Positions 10,967 to 22,293 of a stretch of DNA of 64,000 nt are shown in pieces. The DNA is from Nematostella vectensis (Eukaryota > Cnidaria > Anthozoa > Actiniaria > Edwardsiidae). The notes below the pieces were generated by a model. The model did not search any database. It saw only the letters and a program-made list of their open reading frames with translations, and was not told the DNA's origin. The stretch lies in assembly GCF_932526225.1 (NCBI RefSeq), contig NC_064041.1:818699-882698 (forward strand), written 5' to 3'. A program made the translations under genes and the position numbers. How positions within the stretch are numbered: the first letter of the stretch is position 1; the number at the start of each line of letters is the position of its first letter.

Positions 10967-11146
10967 GGTTTGATAAACGCGCCAGACTCGTACCCAGTCG
11001 TTATTTGCTGTTGCGGGGACATCCACAGGAATTCTGAAGCGGAGACAAAAAAAAATAACGACTAGCAGATTACAGATCCAAGATAGCGGACGAAATCGGC
11101 GAGCAAATGTTACGAATTTTCACAGACGAAGAAAGACCTATCCATA

Positions 11147-11283
11147 TGTAACATTTAGAGCTATACATGTTAGAGCCTGCGCGATGCGCTTCAAACGGTT
11201 ACTTTGTCAGCGCATGCTCTGTAACTTTAAGTGTTGTCCACCATCTTGAAATACACTCGTGTTTACGACTCGTGCTCGTTACA
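11147..11283 (+). repeat. 5' LTR of Gypsy element 1
   Basis: Begins TGTAACATTTAGAGC and ends GCTCGTTACA, giving the usual TG...CA ends. It contains CCATCTTGAAATACACTCG, shared with the 3' copy. A primer-binding-site-like sequence follows directly. Confidence 0.9.
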
Positions 11284-11295
11284 TGGTGTCAGAAC

Positions 11296-11927
11296 ATGGA
11301 ACAATCAAGCCGCCTCCGGAGATGGATTTTGCCGTTTCAGACCAATTTACCGGAAAAATGGAGAAAATGGAGACACACCACCGAACTGTATTTATCCCTA
11401 GCGATGCCACAGAAGTCGGAAAAGGAGCGATGCCAAGCATTGTTATACATTATCGGTCAGCAAGGGAGCGATATTTATGAAACTTTATCTTTTACCGCGG
11501 ATGAGAAGGATAAACTGGAACCGATGTTCCAAGTTTAGAGGATGAATTCCTGCGAGATAGGATTGTTTGTGGAATAACTTCAGATACTATGAGGGAGCGA
11601 CTGTTGAGAGAAGACGAGCTCACACTCACCAAAGCAGTGAAAATCTGTCGTGCTGTCGAAGAAGCCAAGAAGAATGCCAAGTTGATGAGAGATGAATCTG
11701 GAGTTCACGGTGTACAAAGAAACCACCAAGTAAAGAAGCAGCAAAGGAAAAATGCCAAACTGAGTGACAAAAAGGGAGGTACAGAAGGGAAACCATGTGG
11801 CAAATGTGGACGAAAACACCCGCTACGCCAATGTTTTGCCTATGGAAAGGAATGCCTGAAAAGTGGGAAGAAGAATCATTTTGCAAACTACTGCAAGACA
11901 AGCAAGGGTGTGCATACAGTACTGTAA
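11296..11927 (+). pseudogene. Gag remnant of Gypsy element 1
   Basis: Gag peptides appear in shifted frames. PPPEMDF near 11320 lies in one frame. EKWRKWRHTTELYLSLAM and LLYIIGQQGSDIYETLSF lie in another and end at a stop near 11536. DRIVCGITSDTMRERLLRED and LTKAVKICRAVEEAKK follow from about 11560. The nucleocapsid part (about 11795-11890) has Cys/His knuckles in CGKCGRKHPLRQC and FANYC. The middle of gag is deleted between EKDKLEPMF and DRIVCG, which removes much of the capsid domain. Gag would form the cytoplasmic particle that packages element RNA. Confidence 0.8.
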
Positions 11928-12517
11928 GCCAGGATAACAATGAGTCAACCTCACACGAGCCCATGTTTATTGGTGCTGTCAACAAACAGTCTCACAAAGC
12001 TGAAATCAAACCAAATGAGTGTTTCACAACCCTTAATGTACATGGCATCAACGTGAAGTTTAAAGTTGACACTGGTGCTCAAGCTTATATTCTACCTATC
12101 TCAGCGTTCAAGAGAATACCTAACATACAACTAGAGGAACCAAGCACAACCCTAAACAGCTACACTGGGGACCATATAGTAACCGTGGGACAATGTAAAC
12201 TTAAATGCAAGGGTCAGGAACTTGAGTTCTTTGTGGTGAACACTGACAAGCCACCATTCCTGGGTTTTAAAGCATCTCAAGACCTCAACCTAATTAAGGT
12301 TGTGATGAATGTCTACAATAATCAGGGGAATGTATATCAGCAGTTTCCCAAAGTCTTCCAAGGTCTTGGCTGTTTGGACAGGCCATACCACATTGAAGTA
12401 GACCCAGATGTCAAGCCAGTGGTCTGTCCACTTAAAAACCAGCCTGTAGCACTAAGAGAAAAGCTTAAATCAACCCTGGAAGAAATGGAGAAGGATGGAG
12501 TAATCAATAGTAGTTGA
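11928..12517 (+). pseudogene. Protease and start of RT, Gypsy element 1
   Basis: In one frame a retropepsin site (FKVDTGAQAYILP, active Asp in DTG, near 12060) is followed by the RT entry region PYHIEVDPDVKPVVCPLKN and EEMEKDGVI before a stop at 12515-12517. The conserved RT palm with its YxDD box is absent, because the sequence then breaks off into integrase. The protease would cleave the Gag-Pol polyprotein. Confidence 0.8.
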
Positions 12518-13423
12518 AAAACCCAAAACCCAGAAGCTTAGGGTGTGCCTAGACCCCAGGCCACTTAACAAGGAGATTTCCTTAGAGGGAGCATTTTCAG
12601 TTGCCTACATGGTTTCCACACCCATTATGCACAGCAAATCCATATTTGCAAGACATGGTATACCAATGGTAAGAGGAGACAACGGCCCTCAATTCACGGG
12701 CCAAGAATACAAGCAGTTTGCTAAGGAATGGGGTTTCACTCATGTCACTACCAGCCCCTACCACTCCCAAGCCAATGGTCTACCCGAGAAGTCAGTGCAG
12801 ACCATCAAGAAGATCCTAGACAAGTCCAAAGCTGAGGGAAAAGACCCCTACATGGCACTTTTGGAGCAACGAAATACGCCAATTGATGGAATTGGATCCC
12901 CGGCACAAATTGCAATGAGCCGGAGATTGCGGTCGATTGTTCCCACCACCTCAGAGCACGCCGACGGTTGTGGATCCGGAGATCATCCGAGAAAAGCTTA
13001 AGAGGAAGCAATAAAAGCAGAAGGCCCACTATGATGTAGGTTCGAGATCGCTACCACCACTACAGGAAGGTGAAGCTATCCGGATGCAAATCAAGAGCCG
13101 ATGGCTTCCTGCAACAGTAGTCAGCAAGGCTGACGCACCCAGGTCCTATAATGTGGAGTCCCAGTGGTCGGGTTCTGCGTCGAAACAGACGTCATTTGCT
13201 AAAGACGGTTGAAGGGAGAGGAGAACCAGACACTAAGGAACCAAGGGACCAAGAAAAGACCAACACACCTACCACAGGAGGAACAACGCCTACTACAGAT
13301 GCATCACCAGCACATATCCCAGATGAAGCGCCCAGCGCAATCGAGGACGACTGCCCTGATGTCAAGAGAAGCTCCAGTGGTAGAGCAATCAGAAGACCAC
13401 AAAAACTTCTGGACTATGTTTGA
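12518..13423 (+). pseudogene. RT scrap joined to integrase core and tail, Gypsy element 1
   Basis: A few RT residues (VCLDPRPLNKEI) are fused directly to integrase text: FARHGIPMVRGDNGPQFTG, WGFTHVTTSPYHSQANG and KKILDKSKAEGKDPYMALL. These contain the second Asp (in GDNGPQF) and a Glu (in LPEKSVQT) of the D,D-35-E catalytic triad. The zinc-binding domain and the first Asp are deleted. The C-terminal tail (13151-13423) is proline-rich and ends before the purine tract. The deletion joint explains why the element is only 2.5 kb. Confidence 0.8.
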
Positions 13424-13552
13424 AACACGTGCAAGCAAACCATGTTGATTTAGCACATGTTTATTCACATACTGTTATTTCATTTATATATCACGTTCAG
13501 GTCCTACAGAACACTTACCACCCTGTAGGAGGAACTTTTACAAAAGGGGAGT

Positions 13553-13687
13553 TGTAACATTTAGAGCTATACATGTAAAAGCCAGCGCGATGCGCGCCAA
13601 GCGGTTACTTTGTGAGCGCATGCTCTGTAACTTTAAGTGTTGTCCGCCATCTTGAAATACACTCGTGTTTACGACTCGTGCTCGTTA
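13553..13687 (+). repeat. 3' LTR of Gypsy element 1
   Basis: Matches 11147-11281 with a handful of substitutions and is preceded by the purine tract. The last two bases are not the expected CA, so the end may be damaged. Confidence 0.9.
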
Positions 13688-13892
13688 ATAATCAGTTCAC
13701 ACGTTACTAGCAATAAAATTACACCATACTGCTTTTCTTGCTTGTAAATTTCCATGTGCACATGATAACTGCAGAAATAGCCTATATACTCTCCTGGAGT
13801 TTGGAATTCGGCGTACGATCATGTGCGAACAGTAACTTTCTCGCTCTAGAGCTTCTGTAAACGCTCTCTCGCCAGGGAGCTCGAAAACTTCT

Positions 13893-13982
13893 GGGGGCGT
13901 TTCTCTAAATTACTGGTAATTACCGGGTCTGTTAGGTTACCGGGACAGTTTTCGGGATTATTTTTCGGGCAAAGGAGCGTGT
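13893..13982 (-). mobile_element. MITE end fragment, inverted
   Basis: Starts GGGGGCGTTTCTCTAAA and contains TAATTACCGGG and TTTTCGGGAT. It is the reverse complement of the right end of the complete MITE at 15567-15656. Confidence 0.7.
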
Positions 13983-14265
13983 CTGAAAAATGAGTGCAAC
14001 TGCAATTTTTAATGGGACAAATAACGACGATTAGAATAGTTTGTTAATTGGCACGCAATGAAAAGCACAACAAAATTCGCTGAATTACCTCAATAGGATC
14101 ACTGATTCCATCTGAAACTTTCGTGCTGTGTAGCCATTTGGGAAACAAGGTAGACTAAATAATAACTGCAATTTCTTTTTTTTTTTGGGGGGGGGGTCGT
14201 AGCTTTTGGGGTCACAGGTTTTAGGTATTAGGTCTTTGTTTTGTAGACACCCCTCGTAATCGTTT

Positions 14266-14651
14266 ACTAATTTTAAAACAAGGTGGAAATATGTGCTCAG
14301 AGTTTACTCAGTTTAAGTAAAATAACAGTTTTAGCTATGCTGTGAGTCTCGGCTTTTAACTTTGCTTATGACTGGATGTACCAAAAATGTGAAATTTAGT
14401 GAGTTAGAACTTTTTTCATGTGATTCATTTTCTTCAAAATATCGCCAAAATCTGATTCTTTTAAGATTTCTTAGGAAGTTGATTTGCCAACATGAGATAA
14501 GTTGACCCTTATACTTTATTGTCATGATATTTTTTTGTAAAAAATATAACAGGCGAGCATACTATCTAATGTTATAAATGTAATAAAAGTTAACAAAACA
14601 TCGCCTTCGTCAAAGGGTGGGCTGTTGTCACGACAAATGGCAGAAAATGAA
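14266..14651. other. No gene recognised
   Basis: AT-rich spacer between the inverted-repeat unit and the inverted partner at 14652-14722. Only short frames without motifs are present. Confidence 0.5.
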
Positions 14652-14722
14652 TCGCATGGAATCGAGGACGCCGGACAGAGGCTTATGCAAATGAGCATCT
14701 GTTCCGTAGACAGTCCGCCTCC
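14652..14722 (-). repeat. Inverted partner of 7534-7606
   Basis: Contains GAATCGAGGACGCCGGAC and TTATGCAAATGAGCATC, the reverse complement of the copy 7 kb upstream. Confidence 0.75.
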
Positions 14723-14823
14723 GCAGGCGTCTCAAGTGTTTTGGGAAAAAGACTTTTCTTTCGATTTTGGGCATCCTGTGGCGTGGTCAAGAAAAAGGTC
14801 CTCTCGTCCGGCTTCCCGGTCCA

Positions 14824-15656
14824 GGGGGTCGTTTCTCAAAAGTCCCGATAACCCGGAAAGTTACCCGGTAAGCCCCCGATAAACTTTACGGGTGTTTCTC
14901 AAAACGCCCGTTATTGTCGGGCCCGGAAAAAATCCCGCTAACTCGCCCGGTAACTTACGGGAACATAAGAGCTCGCGTTAACTTACCAGGAATATTACTT
15001 TTAATGCGATAATTGATACCCAAAACGACGTTTTTCCTTAAAATTTTCAGCTGAATTTATAGATCAACTATTCATCTAATATTGGTCAAGTTGAACTATC
15101 CAATTTGGTGCTTTTTTCCAATTAAATCTCGCCATTTTCAATTTGTGTCGAGTTGTAGTGAATTTTCATCACTTGGGGGAACCATATCACTGCCCGGAAA
15201 GAAGTGGGCCAATCACGGCTAACATCATTTTATGGGATTCCCTACCAGCCAATCAGGTTTCTTTTCTGTCAAATGATTTGACATCTAGCTGACACCGTGC
15301 GCCTAAAATAATGTAAACAACTTTGCGAAGGTATTGGAAGTTTGCTACAAAATGAGACTTATCTACTTGTTCTTTGTCTTTTTTTCGAAAAGTGCCGATG
15401 CCACGGCAGTATTTGGGGTACCAGTTGTCTACAGACATCAAGAAATCTACCATTTTTATTGATATTCAATAATTATTTGGCCAATCTATTCATTAACTCT
15501 AAAAAAATATAATTTGCTTATCGGGAACCCGTAAACAACCGGGACGCTACCGCTAGCTTTAAGAAACGCTCTTCCTCGCCCGGAAAAGTATCCCGAAAAC
15601 TCTCCCGGAACCCTAACGGGCCCGGTAATTACCGGGAGTTTCGAGAAACGACCCCC
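14824..15656. mobile_element. Complete MITE rich in CCGGTAA motifs
   Basis: An 833-bp unit begins GGGGGTCGTTTCTCAAA and ends with GAGAAACGACCCCC. Both ends are dense in CCCGG/TTACCGGG motifs that allow extensive pairing. The centre (15150-15440) is shared with the partial copy at 10484-10966. No coding capacity was recognised, so it should be moved by a transposase made elsewhere. A target duplication was not resolved. Confidence 0.8.
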
Positions 15657-16227
15657 AGGTAAAACTCGCCACAGTAACCCCAATTAATAAAAATACTGAA
15701 AAATTACAAAAAACACTCGAGATGCGTGCGGAGAAGGCTAGTACTGCCGACAAATTGGTGAAATAAGCCCGATGAGCCAAGCAAGCACGGAAAATGTGTT
15801 TCCATCTAGCGCGTGATTACGATTATTACGAAAATAAACCACTTCGTTATGCACGGCATTATGTGTGCTTGTTTCTTCGCCCCCGATGGCGAAGATAGTG
15901 AACGCCTAGCATATGAAGAAAACGTTGTCGTTTTAGGGGTCTGGTACCGAGAAATTTAAGTTGCTTTTCAGAGGCTTTCTCCATTGACTAAAGATGGTCA
16001 CGGTCACTGCTTTTCTCTTCTGAATACAATTCATAAAGTTTGCGAAGCACCTGCGGTACGGCAGCCTTAAAAATGACAAAAATCATGCAGGTTTTCCAAA
16101 AAAGGAATATATTAGTCTTTTAGCTAATTTATTGGTTAAAGTGACCGCGTCTGGAAAAACGACAAGTTTTGGCTAAACTTTTGATCAAAACAAACTATGT
16201 TTGAGAATATTTGCATCCAAATTTTTT
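15657..16227. other. No gene recognised
   Basis: No frame with recognisable protein content and no repeat matching elsewhere in the window. Confidence 0.5.
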
Positions 16228-16424
16228 TTGCAGTGATATGTCGAAGAGATCAATTGTTCCGATGATATATTTTTCTTAGCCGTTGAAATCTATGAAGATC
16301 GCTGTATTTAAGGGCAAAAACCATCAAATTAGTGTTAAAACCTATCGGATAAATTTACTTCCGCCGTATATTCAACCGGAAGTAAAATTGCAACGGCCAA
16401 CACGTCAAAGTTTAGGTCACCTTT
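16228..16424 (+). repeat. ~200-bp interspersed repeat, copy 1
   Basis: Direct homolog of 17288-17482. Both contain GCAGTGATATG, ATTTTTCTTAGC, AATTTACTTCCGCC and GAAGTAAAATTGCAA. Function unknown; probably a short non-autonomous element. Confidence 0.75.
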
Positions 16425-17287
16425 TCACGTTTCTCGGGACACAAAAAGCTGTTTTTCCAAAGTTCACCGCCAATAATGCCTAGTAGAAACTCTCACAGCA
16501 AAACAGTCATCATCCGAAAAGTTTGAGAACGATGAAGAATAAGAACATATCCCTTACAAACCTACAAAAAAGAAATGTGAGCTGACAATAAATGAGATTT
16601 ACGACGACACTACATCAACAGAGTAGTGGTAAAACAAAGCGAAATGGTAAGATTTCCTCGTGAAAAGAAAGTGGATAGGTTTGCCCAATAAAGCGGTCAA
16701 TTTTATTCAAAGATCTTAATTCTATTATGCAACTGCTACCATGTTATAACTAGAATATCTGGTTCAAAAGGGTTACAATTGTACGCCTTTTGGGGCAAGG
16801 TTTTAGTTTTCGAATGAAAATAAGTTTATCGAACAGTTTTTTACGCGGAAATAACAACTTCGCCGCCCAAGGCTAACTGCAATCTCAATCGGCATTATGA
16901 AGCTTCAAAGAGTTAAAAGACAATGTTTATATCGTCAAAACGTTTCTATTTAAGAGCATAACTATGCTTAATGTGGCTGGTGAGATAATAAATCACCAAA
17001 CAATTCAATTCAAAGGGCAACAACTATTCATGAATGAAAACACTATTTTGTTGACGATGAGTCATCGGCTGCTTCGCAATCTTTTATTTCATTCATCTCA
17101 TCCCACTTTAGAGGTTTTATAAGTAGCAGGTTCTTCTGATTCATCGTTAACCTTCCGAGTGTTGATTTAGCTGGCGCGTTTGCAAAATGACCTTGGATGA
17201 ACTTAGAAAAAAAACAGCATTTTGTGTCGTGCAGAACTAAAAAAAATAACCTTAAAATCTAACTAAGTTAGAGTAAATTTCTATGAA
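16425..17287. other. No gene recognised
   Basis: AT-rich spacer between two direct repeat copies, without identifiable coding sequence. Confidence 0.5.
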
Positions 17288-17482
17288 AGATCTTTCGCAG
17301 TGATATGAAGAAGAGATCAAATTTTCCGATGAAACATTTTTCTTAGCTATTAAAATTTAAGAAGGTCGTATTTTAAGGGCAATAACCATCAAATAGGTGT
17401 TAAATCCTATAGGGTTAATTTACTTCCGCCCTATATTTGACCTGAAGTAAAATTGCAATCGCCAAAATGTCAACTTTTAGGC
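17288..17482 (+). repeat. ~200-bp interspersed repeat, copy 2
   Basis: About 80 percent like 16228-16424 by eye, in the same orientation. Confidence 0.75.
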
Positions 17483-18110
17483 CGAAACGGGCAAAAAGAC
17501 CTCGAATTCTGTTAAATATAGACAAAATAATTTGTTTGCTACTAGGAGTTTACAGGACCTCTAAGCTAGACGTTGCGTTATAGCGAACATCGCGTTTTTA
17601 AACTTAAAAGCTATACTAGGAGTGAGATTGAGGAGAGCATTTTTTACACTTATTTATTTTTACACTTATAATACCAAAATGAAACCCAGTGGCTATATGC
17701 CCGACAGTCGGGAAAGGTCCTCAATGGACTAAGGGCCTGTTCACATGGAGGTTGGGGACCCCATCTACCTGGGGTCAAGAAAAAGTTGTGTTCACATGCA
17801 TGGGGTGATGTTGGCGAATGTGGTGCGTGGTGGCTAAGCACATACAATAGAATGTAATAAACAAGATGGCGGATAGAAGACACGTTGTAGTCAGGGAGAA
17901 AATGTCCAAAAAAAAGCTTCCGTGGAAAATTGGTGATAAAAGCAAACCACTAGGCTAGTTGTGTTCAGAGGACCTCAAATAACAAGAAAAGTGATTTTGC
18001 CAAATATGCAACCTGTCACGTGCTGTTTAATGGGGTTTTTAAACACGAACGCGCGCTATAAAAGGGATCGCTCCGCCCCCTTTTTTGCATACTAATCAGT
18101 ATGCAACATG
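17483..18110. other. Spacer with a possible Harbinger-like element end
   Basis: TAA followed by GGGCCTGTTCACATGGAGG at about 17725-17746 resembles PIF/Harbinger element ends with their TWA target. A 30-codon frame starting ATGGCGGATAGAAG at 17868 follows. No matching 3' end was found, so this is only a hint. The Gypsy element 2 target duplication starts at 18111. Confidence 0.25.
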
Positions 18111-18115
18111 GCGGC

Positions 18116-18322
18116 TGTAGTGTATTAGCATTTAGTTATTTATAGGATTAACACTAGTGATGATGTAATTGATTATGTATGTAATGATTATGTGACAAGT
18201 GATTGTTATGCCATATAAGGTCAAAGGTGTATACTATATAATTATCTGAATAATTGTTAGTCTACAATACGAATCGAAGTGAGCAGTTGTCTTGTTATAT
18301 GCTGAGCTAGAGATATTCCAAA
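18116..18322 (+). repeat. 5' LTR of Gypsy element 2
   Basis: Starts TGTAGTGTATTAG and ends GATATTCCAAA. The last 142 bp match the 3' LTR copy, including GGTCAAAGGTGTATACTAT and AATCGAAGTGAGCAGTTG. Confidence 0.85.
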
Positions 18323-18356
18323 TTGGCGACGAGGATCTGACGAGAAATTTTATGAG

Positions 18357-19652
18357 ATGGCTCAACAGATGGTTCAGAGCATTCCGGTCCCGATCTATAC
18401 AGGGGTGGGGGACATCGAAGGGTATATCGAGCGCTTAGAGTGCTACTTCGAGCTGATGAAGACTCGCACAGAGAGTAGAGTCCCTCTGTTGCTGTGTGGT
18501 CTGACGGCAGGTCAGCACCAAACGTTGAGAGACCTGTTGGCTCCCGAGGTTCCAAAATAAGTGGCGTACGACACGCTCAAAGGGAGACTAATCGAGCACT
18601 ATGGTTCTGCGAGGAACACTCGTTTAGAAAGAGCAAAGTTTCGGGCTCTCAGAAGAGACGAGAAGGAGAGCGTAGCTGATTTCGAGGTGCGACTACGTAA
18701 CGCGGTACGGTATTGTGAGTTTACCGGAGAAATTCTTTACGAGAATCTGGTGGAACAGTTTATCTCTGGGATAAACCACCCAGGGATTGAACGAAAACTT
18801 CTCCAAAAGGGGAGGCCGTTTAAACTCTCGGAGGCCGTACAAGAGGCAAGCGCATTCCTTTTGCTTGATGCAAAAAGCGGACGTGAGGGCCAGAGAGACA
18901 CACCCGTCTCCGTGTCGGCGATCTCAAAGGGAAATGTGGTTGTGTGCTTCCGTTGCGGGAAGAGAGGGCATGTTGCCCGTGATAAGAGTTGTAAGGCCGT
19001 TGGCAAGAAATGTAACGACTGTGGCGTCGTCGGACATTTTGCGAAGAGCAAATTCTGCCGGCTAGTAAGACCAGAAAATAACTCCCAGTCGTCACGCTGT
19101 AGGAACGGCAGCCGTTCGCGACGTGGAGGCCGTGCGAACCAGATCACCGATGAGCACGCCGATACCAAACAGGAAAAGGCGGTAACACATTTGTTTTCCG
19201 TAGAGGTTAGAAACGTAAAGGAAGCGCCCACGTGCGAGGCAGAGATTAGGGGTATGGCGTTTAATTTTATCATTGATTCAGGAGCTGCCGCTAACATAGT
19301 TTCTAATCAATTGTATGATAAGATCAAACGTGATGTGGTACTTAGGAAGACTACCAAAAAGTCATTTGCTTTTGGGCAATCGGTGCCTTTGAAATTGAAA
19401 GGAGAGTTTGAAGCGGAAATTACTGTAAATGATAACAAAGCTCTCGCTATTTTTTACGTGTTTAATGGAAACGCATCTGTCAACAGTTTGATAAGTAACA
19501 AAACCGCTAATGAGTTACGATTACTTCATGTCAATTCCGTCACAGGTCAAAAGTGTCGCGCCAGTCTAGAGACGGAAATTAAGTCGAAGTTTACTCAGTG
19601 TTTCGATGGGGTGGGTAAACTTAAGGGTACTAAGGTTAAGATACATGGTTAA
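18357..19652 (+). pseudogene. Gag-protease of Gypsy element 2
   Basis: One frame beginning MAQQMVQSIPVP runs through capsid-like text (LECYFELMKTR, FEVRLRNAVRYCEF, EQFISGINHPGIERKLL). Two CCHC-type knuckles follow (CFRCGKRGHVARDKSC and CNDCGVVGHFAKSKFC, near 18945-19060), then a retropepsin with DSGAAANIV (active Asp, about 19270). It is interrupted only by an in-frame TAA at 18558-18560 and closed by another at 19650-19652, beyond which the same frame continues into RT. Gag packages the RNA and protease processes the polyprotein. The two stop codons in an otherwise clean frame suggest a relatively recent loss of function. Confidence 0.85.
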
Positions 19653-20091
19653 GACCCAGATCGTGAGCCTCTAGCGCAACCGGTGCGCAGATTGCCTTTC
19701 GGATACCGAGATAAAGTGGCAACTTTGCTGGAAAAGCTGGAAGCCGAAGATATCATAGAGTCGGTAGAGGGGGTTGGTTCACGTTGGGTAAGCCCTATTG
19801 TTGTAGTTCCCAAATCGGACGGTGATTTGCGAATGTGTATTGACTTCAGGAAGGTCAATAAAGCAATAATTCGGGAGAGGTACCCCATTCCCACTATGAA
19901 GGAAATGCTAGCAGCATTGAATGGGTCCAAGGTATTTTCTAAGTTAGATTTAAAGCAAGGATTTTTTCAGCTAGAGTTGGACAAAGAATCTCGCGAAATC
20001 ACGACCTTTGTTACTTATGTGGGTTTATTCAGAATGAAAAGGCTTGGTATGGGGATTTCATGCGCTCTTGAGTTGTTTCAGTACACAACAT
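19653..20091 (+). pseudogene. RT, N-terminal part, Gypsy element 2
   Basis: Continues the gag-pro frame after the TAA. It contains PVRRLPFGYRDKV, WVSPIVVVPKSDGDLRMC, DFRKVNKAI, motif A with its catalytic Asp in FSKLDLKQGFFQ, and the start of motif B (GMGISCALELFQ). The frame is then cut by the TIR element starting at about 20092. RT copies the element RNA into DNA in the cytoplasmic particle. Confidence 0.85.
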
Positions 20092-21189
20092 GGCCAGAAA
20101 TACCGAACTGACATGCGCAGTAGCGCGCGAGACTTTGAAAAAAAAACAGCGTTTTTCGCAGGATAAGAATCAATGTAAAGTATTCGACTCCAGAATTACA
20201 TACCTTGATATTTATATAAATAATAAAATTCGCACATTGCACGGCCTTTGGTTGGATTACTGAGCAAGTATAGAATGTTTGTTTGGCTAACATAGTTAAT
20301 TTCGATCAAAAAACAATTCGGTTTTGTGGAACTCGTGTAATTCACTGGGTGATGGCGGCCATAATAGAAGAATCAGGGAATTTGCAGAAGTTCTAGCATT
20401 GCGGCATCGGTTTCCGCATCATTGATTGTGAAGCAACAATTGCACGGCCTTGATTTCGAATCCCGAATAATGAAACAGTGACATATCCTTTTTTTAAACG
20501 TTATTTCAAAGATTTCGCTTCGGTTTTGCCACTAAAATGAGACCGATTTTATCAATGATCACGTCGCGAATGTCGCACGTGTGTTCTTGTATCGAATACT
20601 TCTATAATACCGCGCGAGTACACGAGAAAACGGTGTTTTGTTCGACTCCTTGAGTGCTGATCGCCGCCATATTTGCTGAAAATGTACCATGCCGAGAGAG
20701 CCTAGTAATGAGGAACCATCCAATACCATAGCAATCATAGCAACAAGTTTGTCAAGTTGTTTTCGCGCGAGTCAATTTTTGTTTTGTTTTGCTTTAATTG
20801 AGTCCTATGAAAACAAGATGTCATAGGAGATCAAAGGTAAAATGTCAGACTCTAAGCCATCTATGGTTGTTCTGACAGAATCACAAAACTCTAAGCTAAA
20901 GTTACGTTAGGGATCAATTGCAAAACGCAAACAAAGTTGTGTTCTGGCCCAAGATTAATATCGGACTTCTTGCCGGGTGGAGAAGAACAATCCAGTGCGA
21001 AACTACTTGTAAGATTAGGTTCATTGACCTGCTCAACGGAAATGTTCCTGGGGATGCTTTCCTCATAGAGACAGAAAACGTCGTGAGTCACGAAAAAATT
21101 TAGCATTCCTAGACTTTTACAAGCAGCACTACAACAGCTGAATGTGCACCATCTAATCCATCTACACCATCCGGCATTCTCGTGTCAAG

Positions 21190-21545
21190 TTCTGCTGAAT
21201 CTAGTAACACTCTCACTTCATCTATTTCTGAATCTAGCATAACTTCTTCTATTTCTGCTGCTGAATCTAGCAACAATCTCACTTGTCTATTTCTGAATCT
21301 CTAGTAACACTATAACTTCATCTATTTTTGCAGCTGAGTCTAGCAACAATCTCATTTCATCTACATGTAGTTTCTGCTGCTGAATCTAGCAACACTCTCA
21401 CTTCATCTATTTCTGAATCTCCAGTAACACAATAACTTTATCTATTTCTGCTGCTGAATCTAGCAAAACTATCACTTCATCTATTTCTCAATCTCTAGTA
21501 ACACTATAACTTCATCTATTTCTGATGCTGAATCTAGCAAGAAAC
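21190..21545 (+). repeat. Minisatellite, Ser/Thr-rich if translated
   Basis: Degenerate repeats of about 55-65 bp are built from CTGAATCTAGCAAC, AATCTCACTTCATC and TATTTCTGCTG. In one frame the first units would encode repeats such as AESSNTLTSSISESS, but later units carry stops. It may be an expanded low-complexity coding region of the host TIR element. Confidence 0.8.
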
Positions 21546-22293
21546 AGCGAGTGCAGATCAAAGCTAAACAATGAATGTGAAATAACAACAACACCAGGAC
21601 AGGCTCCAGGTGATTGACAGTCTTTTAAGAAGCTTACTGGCTGACCATATAGAATCTCTGGTAAGTTTTTTTTCAACATGTACAATACAAAGTTTGTTAC
21701 ACCAAAAAACAATACAGGGTGATTATGATAAGTTTTACTAGCATTTTACTTTATAGCCTTTTCTATATAACAAAATGCTATGCCTTTCCTAAAGAGATGT
21801 TCAATTATTTTTTTTAGAAAAGTTCCAACATTGTTAAGCCTGGGAAAGGGTTCAAGTGAAGATAAGTGGTGATGGTGCAGGGATTAGCCACATGAGCAAC
21901 TTTGTTCTTTTGTCCTTCTCCTTTCTTCATAGTATAGATGATTTATTGTCATCAAAAGACTGCATTTTTTTGTTAAAATTTGTATGTAATCATTTTTTTA
22001 AATTCTTATGTAATTATTGGTCCATTTTTTCATACCATGAAATCTTACTATAGCAGTAGTAAGTGGATCTGAATCAAGGAAACGAATAGCAGAGTGCTTC
22101 AAGGATGCACTAAGGGAGATAAATGAAGTACAAGAGAATGGCTTTGTCATGGTAGATGAAGAATGTATTGTTAAGCAGTGTTTATCATGACGTAGCCTAC
22201 AATGTTGCATTCTGGTTAGTTGTTGGCCTCGTGGGCTGTGTGTTATGATCCGTCATGTTGTACGTTGATTATTGATCGGCGCAGGCGCCGATC

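Larger units (their letters stand above)
11147..13687 (+). mobile_element. Ty3/Gypsy LTR retrotransposon, internally deleted
   Basis: Two 135-137 bp LTRs flank a 2.27-kb interior that reads gag, protease, the first part of RT, then jumps straight to integrase. A primer-binding-site-like TGGTGTCAGAAC follows the 5' LTR, and a purine tract (AAAAGGGGAGT) precedes the 3' LTR. Most of the RT and all of RNase H are missing, so this copy cannot move on its own. The LTRs differ by several substitutions, which suggests a moderate age. No certain 5-bp target duplication was found. Confidence 0.9.
10275..14265. mobile_element. Inverted-repeat unit hosting a Gypsy insertion
   Basis: About 135-165 bp at 10275-10410 reappear in reverse complement at 14100-14265. 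The shared sequence includes AAAACCTGTGACTCCAAAAG and GGCTACACAGC. Between them lie fragments of a CCGGTAA-rich MITE (10484-10966 and, inverted, 13893-13982) and the deleted Gypsy element. Without the Gypsy insertion the unit would be about 1.45 kb. The layout suggests a TIR element that later received the retrotransposon. Confidence 0.65.

Noticed and set aside
17725-17905. PIF/Harbinger element
   Set aside because: Only one possible end and a 30-codon frame; no partner end or transposase was found.
18737-19297. 186-codon minus-strand frame
   Set aside because: Antisense shadow of the Gypsy gag-protease frame, which shows clear zinc knuckles and retropepsin on the plus strand.
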